In this document: positions 1 to 7,682 of the stretch, piece after piece
Layout: each line of letters opens with the position of its first letter
Position numbering within the stretch: position 1 is the stretch's first letter
Assembly (NCBI GenBank): GCA_013139905.1
Contig: WSZW01000049.1
Span: 1-29,875 of the forward strand
Length of the DNA: 29,875 bases
Source of the DNA: an archaeon
GTDB lineage: Archaea > EX4484-52 > B79-G9
Direction of reading: 5' to 3'
Program-made: the position numbers and the translations under genes
Notes under the pieces: model-generated
Seen by the model: only the letters and a program-made list of their open reading frames with translations
Databases searched by the model: none
Told to the model about the DNA's origin: nothing

Positions 1-2
1 CA

Positions 3-344
3 ATCATAATTGAAGATACATTACAAACACTGAAAAAAACAAAAGATGTAGCTGATGTATTTAAAAAAATAGGTCTTGAAACCGAATTAGAACGATGCTC
101 CGTAAAAAAAGTACGAGCAGGCAAAGGAACTATGAGAGGCAGAAAATACAAAATAAAAACCGGTCCACTAGTAGTGGTATCTAAATGCGAATTAAATGCA
201 TATTCAAACATAGCAGGCGTAACTTGTGTTAATGTTAATTCATTAAATGCAGAATTACTGGCACCCGGAACCCACGCAGGAAGACTAACTGTATGGACAA
301 AATCTGCAATAGATGCATTAGGAAAAAATAATCTTTACATGTGA
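3..344 (+). CDS. rpl4: 50S ribosomal protein uL4 (L4), C-terminal part
   Basis: The open frame enters from the left edge without a start, so only about the last 113 residues are present. They carry the archaeal L4 signature: a basic RAGKGTMRGR segment, then KTGPLVVVS, a conserved LNAELLAPGTHAGRLTVWT segment and a helix at the C-terminus. uL4 is an early-binding large-subunit protein that lines the exit tunnel. The TGA stop overlaps the start region of the uL23 gene, as expected for the L3-L4-L23-L2 order. The frame extends upstream of the first internal ATG (132) with good L4-like sequence, so that ATG is not the start. Confidence 0.95.
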   Translation: MIIEDTLQTLKKTKDVADVFKKIGLETELERCSVKKVRAGKGTMRGRKYKIKTGPLVVVSKCELNAYSNIAGVTCVNVNSLNAELLAPGTHAGRLTVWTKSAIDALGKNNLYM

Positions 345-349
345 ATTAT

Positions 350-718
350 ATGGCAGAAAAAGTAATAACAAAAAAAGAAACAACGGTTAAGCCTAAAGTA
401 GCTGCTGAAACAAAAAAAACGGCAAAACCAAAAAAAGACAAAAACAAACAAGCAATGCTTGATGCACTAGATGTAATTTTGTATCCACATTTAACAGAAA
501 AATCAATTAATAATATCGAAGTACAAAACAAACTCGTATTTATCGTTAAGCGAACCGCAAATAAAATGGACATTAAACATGCTGTTGAAAACGGATTCGA
601 TGTAAAAGTAAAAAAAGTAAATGTACTTACAACAACAAAAGGACTCAAAAAAGCAATTGTTAGCTTAACTCCTAAATATTCAGCAACAGACATTGCAACC
701 AAACTAGGGATGATGTAA
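350..718 (+). CDS. rpl23: 50S ribosomal protein uL23 (L23)
   Basis: uL23 sits at the tunnel exit and is a docking site for SRP and nascent-chain factors. The core, from about residue 38 (ILYPHLTEKS) to the C-terminus, matches the L23 fold, with the typical VKKVNVLTTTKG strand. The first ~35 residues are a lysine/threonine/alanine-rich extension not found in compact archaeal L23. I place the start at ATG 350, because the in-frame GTG at 341 belongs to the GTGAATT Shine-Dalgarno-like sequence and overlaps the uL4 stop. The gene ends one base before the uL2 start, indicating translational coupling. Confidence 0.93.
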   Translation: MAEKVITKKETTVKPKVAAETKKTAKPKKDKNKQAMLDALDVILYPHLTEKSINNIEVQNKLVFIVKRTANKMDIKHAVENGFDVKVKKVNVLTTTKGLKKAIVSLTPKYSATDIATKLGMM

Positions 719-719
719 T

Positions 720-1427
720 ATGGGTAAAAGAACCATCTCACAGCGACGCGGAAAAGGATCCAATATATATAAAGTTCCAACAGGAAGAGCACTTACAAAA
801 GTAATTTATCCTGTACTTGAAAAAGAAACAGTCCTTAAAGGAAAAATAATAGATTTACTTCATGATTCATCAAGAAACGCACCAATTGCAAAAGTACGTT
901 TCGAAAACGGAATGAAAAAAGATTTCATCGCATCAGAAACAGTAAAAACCGACGATTCTTTTGAAATTGGCGTAAATGCAAACTTAGACATTGGAAATGT
1001 ACTTCCCGTTGGTAAAATTCCGGAAGGAACTCCGGTATTTAATCTTGAAACAATACCAAATGATGGCGGAAAACTTATGAGAGGTTCCGGAACATTTGGA
1101 ATTATCGTATCACAGGATGCAGGAAAAACAGTAATAAAACTTCCATCCAAAGTATTTAAATCCGTAAATCCATCATGTCGTGCAACAATTGGTATTGCTG
1201 CCGGTGGTGAACGAAAAAACAAACCTTTCGTTAAAGCAGGTAACAAATACCATGCAATGAAAGCAAGAGGACGATTATATCCTATAACATCTAAAATAAA
1301 AATGAATTCCGTAGATCACAAATTCGGCGGTTCAAATTTAGGGGTTGCAAAAACAACAAGTAGACACGCACCGCCGGGAAGAAAATGCGGTTCATTTGCA
1401 GCAAAGAGAACAGGTAAAAAGAGATGA
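720..1427 (+). CDS. rpl2: 50S ribosomal protein uL2 (L2)
   Basis: uL2 helps join the subunits and supports the peptidyl transferase centre. All 235 residues align by eye with archaeal L2: N-terminal GKRTISQRRGKGS, OB-like and SH3-like domains, and a C-terminal tail rich in R, K and G. The highly conserved loop that usually reads NPVDHPHGG or NPVDHPFGG reads NSVDHKFGG here (about residues 197-205). The functionally important His of the VDH triplet is kept, while the flanking prolines are replaced. It starts directly after the uL23 stop and overlaps the uS19 leader. Confidence 0.96.
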   Translation: MGKRTISQRRGKGSNIYKVPTGRALTKVIYPVLEKETVLKGKIIDLLHDSSRNAPIAKVRFENGMKKDFIASETVKTDDSFEIGVNANLDIGNVLPVGKIPEGTPVFNLETIPNDGGKLMRGSGTFGIIVSQDAGKTVIKLPSKVFKSVNPSCRATIGIAAGGERKNKPFVKAGNKYHAMKARGRLYPITSKIKMNSVDHKFGGSNLGVAKTTSRHAPPGRKCGSFAAKRTGKKR

Positions 1428-1432
1428 TTAAT

Positions 1433-1828
1433 ATGTCAGACGGACTTAGAAAATTTATATTCAAAGGAAAAAGTTTAGAAGAATTGCAAAAATTAAGCAT
1501 CGAACAATTCGCAGAACTAATTCCCAGCCGCGAGAGAAGATCAATTAAAAGAGGATTTTCCCCTTCAGAAAAAAAACTTATAGAAAAAGTTAAAAAAGTA
1601 AAAGAAGGCAAATTCGTAAAAACTCAATTAAGAGACATGGTGGTACTTCCATCATTTGTCGGTAAAAGAATCGGCATCCATAGCGGAAAAGAATACAAAG
1701 CAGTAGATATCCAACCGGAAATGGTAGGACACAGATTAGGTGAATTTTCCCAAACAAGAGCAACCGGAAAACACTCAGGACCGGGTATTGGAGCTACAAG
1801 CTCATCCAAATCAGTAGGGCAAAAGTAA
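1433..1828 (+). CDS. rps19: 30S ribosomal protein uS19 (S19)
   Basis: uS19 is a small-subunit head protein near the A-site finger. The 131-residue product has the archaeal/eukaryotic motifs IPSRERRSIKRG, RDMVVLPSFVGKRIGIHSG and GHRLGEFSQTR, followed by the flexible GPGIGATSSSKS tail. An in-frame ATG at 1424 lies inside the end of the uL2 gene, but the GATGATTAAT stretch just before ATG 1433 looks like the ribosome-binding site, so I chose 1433. It ends 14 bases before the uL22 start. Confidence 0.95.
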   Translation: MSDGLRKFIFKGKSLEELQKLSIEQFAELIPSRERRSIKRGFSPSEKKLIEKVKKVKEGKFVKTQLRDMVVLPSFVGKRIGIHSGKEYKAVDIQPEMVGHRLGEFSQTRATGKHSGPGIGATSSSKSVGQK

Positions 1829-1842
1829 ATTAAGTGATTATT

Positions 1843-2304
1843 ATGATTGGTTCAGCATTAACACAAGTGTATGACGCAAAAAAACATTCAATCGTGAATG
1901 CAAGAAACATTAGAATCTCCACAAAAGATTCTGTTGAAATCGGCAATTTCATAAAAGGTATGAGTGTTGTAAAAGCAAAAAGATACCTTGAAAATGTTAT
2001 AATCATGAAAAATGCAATTCCAGTAAAACGACACACAGAAGGTGCAGGACACAAAGCACAAATAAAAGGTCCTGGAACTTATCCCGTAACTGCAGCTGCA
2101 AAATACATAGAATTAATTTCAAGTGCGCAAAAAAATGCAGAATTTAAAGAAATAGATACTGCGAAACTAAACATACTTTATGTAAGCGCTACAATTGGAA
2201 ACCGATTTTATAGACCAAGAAGATACGGTCTTCGTGGTCAACAAACCAAAAGCACCAATATATCATTAATATTGGGCAAAAAAAAGACAAAGGTTAATCT
2301 ATGA
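1843..2304 (+). CDS. rpl22: 50S ribosomal protein uL22 (L22)
   Basis: uL22 is an exit-tunnel protein with a long hairpin loop. The 153 residues include the helix around KGMSVVKAKRYLENV and the loop-region segment HKAQIKGPGTYPVTAAAKYI. The C-terminus reads RPRRYGLRGQQTKSTNISLIL, typical of archaeal L22. The start is ATG 1843, preceded by GTGATTATT; the GTG at 1834 that begins this motif is a ribosome-binding site rather than the start. The gene overlaps uS3 by four bases (ATGA). Confidence 0.95.
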   Translation: MIGSALTQVYDAKKHSIVNARNIRISTKDSVEIGNFIKGMSVVKAKRYLENVIIMKNAIPVKRHTEGAGHKAQIKGPGTYPVTAAAKYIELISSAQKNAEFKEIDTAKLNILYVSATIGNRFYRPRRYGLRGQQTKSTNISLILGKKKTKVNL

Positions 2305-3155
2305 TTGAAAGAAAATTCATAAGCAAAGGCATTAGAAATGCGGAATTAGATACATATTTTCAAAAAGAACTTGAAAGAGTTGATTACAGTCATTGCGAGA
2401 TTCAAAGAACTCCATTAAACACAAGAATCATTATATACGCAGGAAGACCGGGTATGGTAATCGGTCGTGGCGGGAAAAAAATACAAGACATGACTTACAC
2501 CATAGAAAAAGACTTCAAAATAGAAAAACCTCAACTCGAGGTTAAAGCTTTGGAAAATGCAGACCTTAATGCTCGCGTTATTTCAAAACAAATTGCAGAA
2601 GCACTTGAAAAAGGTATGAAACACAAAAGAATCGTAAGCATTTATCTTAAAAGAATTATGAGAGCAGGCGCATTGGGTGTAGAAATAGATATCGCAGGAA
2701 AAATTTCAGGTGAGCGATCAAGAACTGAAAAATTCCAAGAAGGATATATCAAAAAATCAGGATTTCCGGCAGAAGACTTAATGTCTAAAGCTATGCAAGT
2801 TGCAGTATTAAAAGCAGGAACTATTGGCGTTAGTGTCAAAATAATGAAAGACGTTCCTGCAATCATGAAAGTAGAAAAAAATATTAGTACTATGAAAACT
2901 GCAATGGATGCTGCAAAGAAAAAAGCAGAAGAAAAAAAAGAAGTTGAAGAATTAGCCGAAGAAACGGAAGAAAAATCAACTGATGACAAAACAAAAGATG
3001 ATACTAAAGATACAAAAATAGATGCTAAAGAGAAAAAAACACCTGTAAAAAAGAAAGAAACAGTTGCAAAAAAAGAAGAAAAAGCTGAAGCAAAACCAAA
3101 AGTTGCAAAAAGACAAGAAACTGCTGCAGATAAAAAAGAAACTAAAACAAAATAA
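2301..3155 (+). CDS. rps3: 30S ribosomal protein uS3 (S3) with long lysine-rich tail
   Basis: uS3 forms part of the mRNA entry site. Residues ~1-205 make up the usual protein, with a type II KH domain (GRPGMVIGRGGKKI, about residues 50-63) and the C-terminal domain ending near KIMKDVPAIMKVEK. Residues ~205-284 are an added low-complexity tail of K, E, T, D and A. After the TAA at 3153 the same frame stays open for 13 more codons of similar composition (KPKAPAKKTETKK) before a second TAA at 3195. The tail has either been shortened recently or the stop is sometimes read through. It starts inside the uL22 stop (ATGA). Confidence 0.95.
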   Translation: MIERKFISKGIRNAELDTYFQKELERVDYSHCEIQRTPLNTRIIIYAGRPGMVIGRGGKKIQDMTYTIEKDFKIEKPQLEVKALENADLNARVISKQIAEALEKGMKHKRIVSIYLKRIMRAGALGVEIDIAGKISGERSRTEKFQEGYIKKSGFPAEDLMSKAMQVAVLKAGTIGVSVKIMKDVPAIMKVEKNISTMKTAMDAAKKKAEEKKEVEELAEETEEKSTDDKTKDDTKDTKIDAKEKKTPVKKKETVAKKEEKAEAKPKVAKRQETAADKKETKTK

Positions 3156-3211
3156 AAACCAAAAGCACCTGCAAAAAAAACAGAAACAAAAAAATAAAAT
3201 AGTTGATATTT

Positions 3212-3436
3212 ATGGCACAACAACAAAAAATAAAAAATCTTCGAGCATTAAACGAGAATGAAATCACAAAAAATTTAAGTGATTTGAAACTTGAACTTGC
3301 AAAAGAAAGAGGAAAAATCAAAGTTGGAAGTGTACCTGATAATCCAGGTAAAATAAGAGCTGTGCGAAGAACAATTGCACGGATTTATACAATAATAAAT
3401 GAGAAGGCAAGGACTAACAATGCAAAAAATATGTAA
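3212..3436 (+). CDS. rpl29: 50S ribosomal protein uL29 (L29)
   Basis: uL29 is a small two-helix protein near the tunnel exit. The 74-residue product contains the L29 pattern: LRALNENEITKNLSDLKLELAKER, a GKIKVG turn, then DNPGKIRAVRRTIARIYTIINEK. ATG 3212 is preferred to the in-frame TTG at 3203, because GTTGATATTT upstream fits the leader pattern used by the neighbours. Its 3' end overlaps the aIF1 gene by 17 bases. Confidence 0.93.
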   Translation: MAQQQKIKNLRALNENEITKNLSDLKLELAKERGKIKVGSVPDNPGKIRAVRRTIARIYTIINEKARTNNAKNM

Positions 3437-3728
3437 TAAATGCGGATTACCACAAGAACTTTGTATCTGTGAAACAATCTCTAAAGAAGCACAGACTATA
3501 AAGATTTATACTATCAGAAAAAGATTCGGCAAAATATCAACCGTTGTTAGTGGCATTGACGAAAAAAACATAGATACGCATAATCTCACAAAAAAACTTA
3601 AAAGCGATCTTGCTTGCGGTGGAACCTACAAAGCAGGAAAAATCGAACTTCAAGGAAGACATGTAGAAAAAGTAAAAGAAGCTTTGATAAAAGAAGGATT
3701 TGCTGAAGAAAGCATATCAACATCATAA
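3420..3728 (+). CDS. Translation initiation factor aIF1 (SUI1 family)
   Basis: aIF1 monitors start-codon selection on the small subunit. The 102-residue product has an N-terminal cysteine cluster CNKCGLPQELCIC (C5, C8, C15, C17) that probably binds zinc, as in archaeal homologues. The SUI1 fold follows: IRKRFGKISTVVSGID, LKSDLACGGTYK and ELQGRHVEKVKEALIKEGF. The start at ATG 3420 has AAGGCAAGG upstream and overlaps the end of uL29. Position between uL29 and the RNase P protein is the standard archaeal arrangement. Confidence 0.94.
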   Translation: MQKICNKCGLPQELCICETISKEAQTIKIYTIRKRFGKISTVVSGIDEKNIDTHNLTKKLKSDLACGGTYKAGKIELQGRHVEKVKEALIKEGFAEESISTS

Positions 3729-3742
3729 AAAAGCGGATAAAC

Positions 3743-4036
3743 ATGCCGATTGACGAAAAAAATCTGATTCGACACGAACTTAACGGTCTTGACGTGACTG
3801 TTAGTGAATGTTTAGATCCGTCAAAAAAAGGCATTTGTGGGACGATAATAAACGAAACACAAAAAACAATAACGATTAGAACAAAAGAAAAAGAAAAACA
3901 AGTACAAAAAAAAGAATGTACATTTATGATAACAATCCCTTCGGGAATAATTGTTGAAGTTAAAGGAACACTTCTTTACGGACGACCTGAAGAGAGAATT
4001 AAAAAAAGACTACCAAAAAAATGGGATGTATTATGA
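3743..4036 (+). CDS. rnp1: RNase P protein component 1 (Rpp29/Pop4)
   Basis: This is a protein subunit of RNase P, which cuts the 5' leader from pre-tRNA. The 97 residues show the Rpp29 Sm-like barrel: LIRHELNGLDVTV, GICGTIINETQKTITIRT, a lysine-rich strand, and the closing GTLLYGRPEERIKKRLPKKW. Rpp29 is typically encoded between aIF1 and uS17 in archaea, as here. The stop overlaps the uS17 start by three bases (ATGA). Confidence 0.93.
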   Translation: MPIDEKNLIRHELNGLDVTVSECLDPSKKGICGTIINETQKTITIRTKEKEKQVQKKECTFMITIPSGIIVEVKGTLLYGRPEERIKKRLPKKWDVL

Positions 4037-4389
4037 GCGATTCAAAAACAGACAAAGGAAAAGCAAAAATAAACAACACGGGCATACCGGTAAAAACTTT
4101 GCCAACTACAACTTGTGTTGATCCTAACTGCCCATATCATGGACATGTTAAACTTCGAGGAAGAATATTTAGTGGAACTGTTATTTCCGACAAAATGGAA
4201 TTAGGTGCAACTGTCGAATGGGCATACACCAGATCAATTCCAAAATACGAACGATACATGAGAAGAAAATCAAAAGTATCGGCACATAATCCTGCGTGCA
4301 TAAAAGCACACAAAGGCGATAAAGTAAGAATCGCTGAATGCAGACCATTATCAAAAAGTAAAAAATTCATAATTATTGAGAAACTATAA
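4033..4389 (+). CDS. rps17: 30S ribosomal protein uS17 (S17)
   Basis: uS17 is a primary 16S rRNA-binding protein with an OB fold. The 118-residue product has the archaeal features CVDPNCPYHGHVKLRGR, the strand GTVISDKM, TRSIPKYERYMRRKSK and HNPACIKAHKGDKVRIAECRPLSKSKKF. ATG 4033 overlaps the Rpp29 stop. The earlier in-frame ATG at 4021 lies in the Rpp29 coding end and would add only MGCI. The gene is followed by an AGGTGA site for uL14. Confidence 0.95.
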   Translation: MSDSKTDKGKAKINNTGIPVKTLPTTTCVDPNCPYHGHVKLRGRIFSGTVISDKMELGATVEWAYTRSIPKYERYMRRKSKVSAHNPACIKAHKGDKVRIAECRPLSKSKKFIIIEKL

Positions 4390-4400
4390 GGTGACTTGAA

Positions 4401-4799
4401 TTGAAAACGATAAGCACAAAAACAACTAAAGGAATACAAACCGGAACAAAACTTAAATGTGTTGATAATACCGGGGCAAAATTTCTTGAAGTTATCTCCG
4501 TTAGAGGCTTTAAAGGTACTAAAGGCAGACATCCACGAGCAGGAGTTGGAGATGTAGTACAATGTGCAGTCAAAAAAGGAACCCAAAAAATAAAACACGA
4601 AATAGTTAATGCAGTAATTGTAAGACAAGCAATGCCTTACAGACGAGCTGTTGGCGGGTGGATAAAATTCCAAGACAATGCTGCAGTATTACTTGATGAA
4701 AAAAACGAACCTAAAGGAAAAGAAATAAAAGATGTAATTGCAAAAGAAGCGGTTGAAAGATTCCCGACTGTCGGTAAAATCGCAAGAACCATCGTATGA
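4401..4799 (+). CDS. rpl14: 50S ribosomal protein uL14 (L14), TTG start
   Basis: uL14 lies at the subunit interface and factor-binding region. The 132 residues contain LKCVDNTGAKFLEVISVRG, the conserved AGVGDVVQCAVKKG strand pair, VNAVIVRQAMPYRR and the C-terminal RFPTVGKIARTIV. No suitable ATG exists at the 5' end. The TTG at 4401 has an AGGTGA Shine-Dalgarno six bases upstream (4389-4394), so TTG is the likely start codon. Confidence 0.95.
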   Translation: MKTISTKTTKGIQTGTKLKCVDNTGAKFLEVISVRGFKGTKGRHPRAGVGDVVQCAVKKGTQKIKHEIVNAVIVRQAMPYRRAVGGWIKFQDNAAVLLDEKNEPKGKEIKDVIAKEAVERFPTVGKIARTIV

Positions 4800-4815
4800 T
4801 TATTAAGGTGTAACA

Positions 4816-5241
4816 ATGAAACAAAAATTTTCAAAATCATGGATTTCAAGCAAACAACCACGAAAACAAAGAAAATATACTTATAATGCTCCAATTAGCA
4901 TAAAAAGAGTATTCTTAAGCTGTGGATTGTCAAAAGCACTTAAAAACATATATCATAAACGATCCATTAAATTAAGGACTGGCGATAGAGTAAAAGTACT
5001 TCGAGGCGAATATGCCGGAAAAACCGGAGAAATTATAAAAATATCATTAAAAAATACCAAGGTTTACATTGACGGCATTATAACAAAAAAAAGTACCGGA
5101 ACAGAAGTTCAAGTACCTTTGCACCCGTCAAATCTACAAATAACTGAACTAAATCTTAAAGATGTAAAACGAGAAAAAACAATAAAAAGAGCAATATCTG
5201 CACCTGCAGTAAAAAAAGTAAAAAGCGATAAAAAAGAGTGA
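4816..5241 (+). CDS. rpl24: 50S ribosomal protein uL24 (L24)
   Basis: uL24 starts large-subunit assembly and sits near the tunnel exit. The 141 residues include the archaeal N-terminal segment SKSWISSKQPRKQRKYTYNAP and the KOW motif RTGDRVKVLRGEYAGKTGEIIKI (about residues 54-76). IDGIITKKSTGTEVQVPLHPSNLQI follows. About 25 additional basic residues follow the fold. AAGGTG lies ahead of ATG 4816. The last codons overlap the ribosome-binding site of eS4. Confidence 0.94.
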   Translation: MKQKFSKSWISSKQPRKQRKYTYNAPISIKRVFLSCGLSKALKNIYHKRSIKLRTGDRVKVLRGEYAGKTGEIIKISLKNTKVYIDGIITKKSTGTEVQVPLHPSNLQITELNLKDVKREKTIKRAISAPAVKKVKSDKKE

Positions 5242-5246
5242 TTATA

Positions 5247-5972
5247 ATGCACATGAAAAGACTTGGAGTATCCAAACACATACCGGTAAAGAAAAAACAA
5301 TCAACTTACATTGTTTGCCCTAATCCGGGACCTCACGCAAAAAAAGAATGCATACCATTACAAATAATATTAAGAGACATACTAAAATATGCAGATACTG
5401 CTAAAGAAGCAAAAAAAATATTATCACATAAAGATGTATTGATTAACAAAAAAATAGTTTCAGACCATAAATACCCGGTAGGGCTTATGGATATCATTGA
5501 AATTCCAAAAACAAAAGAACAATTCAATGTAATTGCACATAAAGGAAAACTAACACTTGTTGAAATACCGGCAGCTAAAGCAAAAACCAAACTTGTACGT
5601 ATTATTAACAAAACAACCATCAATGGTGGTGCAATACAACTTAACCTTCATGATGGAAGAAACATAACAATTTTAGTTGCTGATGCAAAAAAACCAAAAG
5701 AAGATAAATACAAAACCGGCGATACATTAATCATTTCAATTCCGGATCAAAAAATAGAAAAAATTATTGAAATGAAAGAAGGAAACATTGCAATGATTAC
5801 TAAAGGAAAACACGCAGGTATTGTAGGTACCGTTAAAAAAATAATGACTTATGAAGGTACTGAAACCAACAAAATTATGATTGAAACAAAAAATAAAGAA
5901 GAGATAATAACACTAAAAGATTACGCTTTTGTAATTGGCGATAAAAAATCAGAAATTATACTTAAAGATTGA
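5247..5972 (+). CDS. rps4e: 30S ribosomal protein eS4 (S4e)
   Basis: eS4 is an archaeal/eukaryotic small-subunit protein with an S4-like RNA-binding domain, a central domain and a KOW domain. The sequence shows LGVSKHIPVKKKQSTYIVCPNPGPH at the N-terminus, RDILKYADTAKEAKKIL with DVLINKKIV (S4 domain), GRNITI, and the KOW motif ITKGKHAGIVGTVKKI near residue 190. ATG 5247 follows GAGTGATTATA. ATG 5253, two codons later, is equally possible, and the GTG at 5238 is part of the ribosome-binding site. Confidence 0.94.
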   Translation: MHMKRLGVSKHIPVKKKQSTYIVCPNPGPHAKKECIPLQIILRDILKYADTAKEAKKILSHKDVLINKKIVSDHKYPVGLMDIIEIPKTKEQFNVIAHKGKLTLVEIPAAKAKTKLVRIINKTTINGGAIQLNLHDGRNITILVADAKKPKEDKYKTGDTLIISIPDQKIEKIIEMKEGNIAMITKGKHAGIVGTVKKIMTYEGTETNKIMIETKNKEEIITLKDYAFVIGDKKSEIILKD

Positions 5973-5982
5973 GTGATATTAA

Positions 5983-6516
5983 ATGACAAGCAAAAACGAT
6001 ACGCAAGAGAATCCAATGAGAAAAATAAGGATTTCTAAAGTTACACTAAGTATAGCTTTAAAGGAATCCGGAGAAAATGTTGAAAAAGCATATACTCTTG
6101 CAGAACGACTTACAGGACTAAAACCGGTAAGAACGCTTGCAACCAGAAAAGCAAGAACATTTAGACTTCGAAGAGGACTTCCAATTGGTGTAAAAGTTAC
6201 CCTTAGAAACAAAAAAAGCATGGAATTTTTGAAAAATGTTCTTGTAGCAAAAGAAAACAAATTAACAATGAATAATTTTGATAACGAAGGAAACTTTGGT
6301 TTCGGTGTATCTGAATACCTAGACGTTCCAGGTCAAAAATATGATCCAAAAATCGGTATGCTTGGATTCAATGTAAACGTGTCTCTAGAAAGACCGGGTT
6401 TTAGAATCAAACGCAGAAAAATACAAAAAAGAAAACTATCGATCAATCATAGAATATTAAAAAATGATGCTATCGACTTCGCCACAAAAGAAGTAGGCAT
6501 AAAAATTAAAAAATAA
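5983..6516 (+). CDS. rpl5: 50S ribosomal protein uL5 (L5)
   Basis: uL5 binds 5S rRNA and contacts the P-site tRNA region. The 177 residues contain NPMRKIRISKVTLSIALKESGENVEKA, the motif LTGLKPVRTLATRKARTFRLRRGLPIGVKVTLR, and GNFGFGVSEYLDVPGQKYDPKIGMLGFNVNV, matching archaeal L5. GAGTGAT lies five bases before ATG 5983. The stop codon overlaps the leader of uS14. Confidence 0.95.
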   Translation: MTSKNDTQENPMRKIRISKVTLSIALKESGENVEKAYTLAERLTGLKPVRTLATRKARTFRLRRGLPIGVKVTLRNKKSMEFLKNVLVAKENKLTMNNFDNEGNFGFGVSEYLDVPGQKYDPKIGMLGFNVNVSLERPGFRIKRRKIQKRKLSINHRILKNDAIDFATKEVGIKIKK

Positions 6517-6527
6517 TGGTGATATCT

Positions 6528-6755
6528 TTGGGCGAATACAAAAAATCATTAAAAACAATAGAGCATAAAAAACCAAAAGTAGCAAAATTTATGAAACATA
6601 ATGTTCCAAAAGACAGAGTCAATGGACTTGGAAATTCAATTTGCCGAAAATGCGGTAAAAAAGGTATGGGCGTAATTAATAAATACGGCCTATCTTATTG
6701 CAGACGATGTTTTAGAGAATCTGCAAAAGCCCTAGGTTTTAAAAAATATAACTGA
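6528..6755 (+). CDS. rps14: 30S ribosomal protein uS14 (S14), zinc type, extended N-terminus
   Basis: uS14 is a small-subunit head protein. The C-terminal part is the classic zinc-binding form: CRKC at 39-42 and CRRC at 58-61, followed by FRESAKALGFKKY. With TTG 6528 as start the product is 75 residues, longer than the roughly 50-55 usual for archaeal S14; the extra ~22 residues at the N-terminus are basic. GGTGAT (6518-6523) lies four bases before TTG 6528. The ATG at 6516 would place the ribosome-binding site inside the coding region and is less likely. Confidence 0.92.
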   Translation: MGEYKKSLKTIEHKKPKVAKFMKHNVPKDRVNGLGNSICRKCGKKGMGVINKYGLSYCRRCFRESAKALGFKKYN

Positions 6756-6764
6756 GGTTTTAAA

Positions 6765-7151
6765 ATGAGACATAATCCACTTGCTGACGCTTTAAGTGTA
6801 ATCAAAAATGCAGAGAATGCAGGTAAAAAAGAATGTATTTTAGATGTCGCATCAAACATGCTTCAAGCAACATTAGACCTTATGAAAGAAAAAGGTTATA
6901 TCGAAAGTTGGGAAATTGCCGAAAAAAAAGAAGGCGGTAAAATAAAAGTCAAACTTAAAGGACAAATAAATGACTGCAAATCAATACTTCCGCAATTTAG
7001 TGTTAAAAAAACAGAATATGAAAAATGGGAAAAACGATACTTACCCGCAGCAAATGTTGGCATGATTGTTGTATCTACACCATCGGGTGTAATAGCACAC
7101 GATGCTGCTAAAGGAACAACTGGCGGAATATTAATCGCATATGTATATTAA
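6765..7151 (+). CDS. rps8: 30S ribosomal protein uS8 (S8)
   Basis: uS8 is a central-domain 16S rRNA-binding protein. The 128 residues start MRHNPLADALSVIKNAENAGKKEC and contain the two-domain S8 pattern, with the RNA-binding C-terminal part YLPAANVGMIVVSTPSGVIAHDAAKGTTGGILIAYVY. The STPSGV loop and the GGILIAYVY end are diagnostic of archaeal S8. GAGGTTTTAAA precedes ATG 6765. The gene overlaps the leader of uL6. Confidence 0.95.
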   Translation: MRHNPLADALSVIKNAENAGKKECILDVASNMLQATLDLMKEKGYIESWEIAEKKEGGKIKVKLKGQINDCKSILPQFSVKKTEYEKWEKRYLPAANVGMIVVSTPSGVIAHDAAKGTTGGILIAYVY

Positions 7152-7161
7152 CAGTGATCTT

Positions 7162-7677
7162 ATGGAAAAACAAATAAATATGCCTGAAAATATAGAATTT
7201 AACATGGATAGAGACACAATCACAATTAAAGGTGAAAAGGGTGAAATATCTAAAATATTTTCACACCCGCATGTCACCATAACAAACAAAGATAAAATAA
7301 TTATAAAATCAGATTCAGTAAAACGAAAAGATACTGCAATTGTCGGTACTTGGAGTGCTCATATCAATAATATGATAAAAGGAGTTACTGAAGGATATAT
7401 ATACAAACTAAAAATTGTATATGTTCATTTTCCAATGACTGTAAAAGTTGATGGAGACAACATAGTAATAAATAATTTCATGGGTGGAAAAGGAATCAGA
7501 ACCGCAAAAATTGTCGGAAATACAAAAGTAAAAATACAAAAAGAAGACATAGAACTTAGCGGTCCTGACAAAGAAGCACTCGGACAAACTTCAGGTAATA
7601 TAGAACGTGCATGCCGGAAAAAAAATAAAGATATACGTGTATTCCATGATGGTATATACATAGTTCAAAAAGGATGA
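7162..7677 (+). CDS. rpl6: 50S ribosomal protein uL6 (L6)
   Basis: uL6 has two similar domains and lies near the sarcin-ricin loop. The 171-residue product contains IKGEKGEISKIFSHPHVTI, the central TWSAHINNMIKGVTEGYIYKLKIVYVHFPM, and FMGGKGIRTAKIVGNTKVKI in the second domain. It closes with NKDIRVFHDGIYI, as in archaeal L6. ATG 7162 follows AGTGATCTT; the earlier in-frame ATG at 7141 lies within the uS8 coding end and would add a poorly conserved MYINSDL. It overlaps the eL32 leader. Confidence 0.95.
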   Translation: MEKQINMPENIEFNMDRDTITIKGEKGEISKIFSHPHVTITNKDKIIIKSDSVKRKDTAIVGTWSAHINNMIKGVTEGYIYKLKIVYVHFPMTVKVDGDNIVINNFMGGKGIRTAKIVGNTKVKIQKEDIELSGPDKEALGQTSGNIERACRKKNKDIRVFHDGIYIVQKG

Positions 7678-7682
7678 TTAAC

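Noticed and set aside
2642..3226. Long minus-strand frame of 194 codons opposite uS3
   Set aside because: It is a shadow of the A-rich tail read in reverse, giving poly-Phe/Ser sequence without start signals.
3064..3261. Lysine-rich plus-strand frame overlapping the uS3 tail and uL29
   Set aside because: It is an alternative frame of the A-rich uS3 tail, with composition only from AAA codons and no ribosome-binding site.
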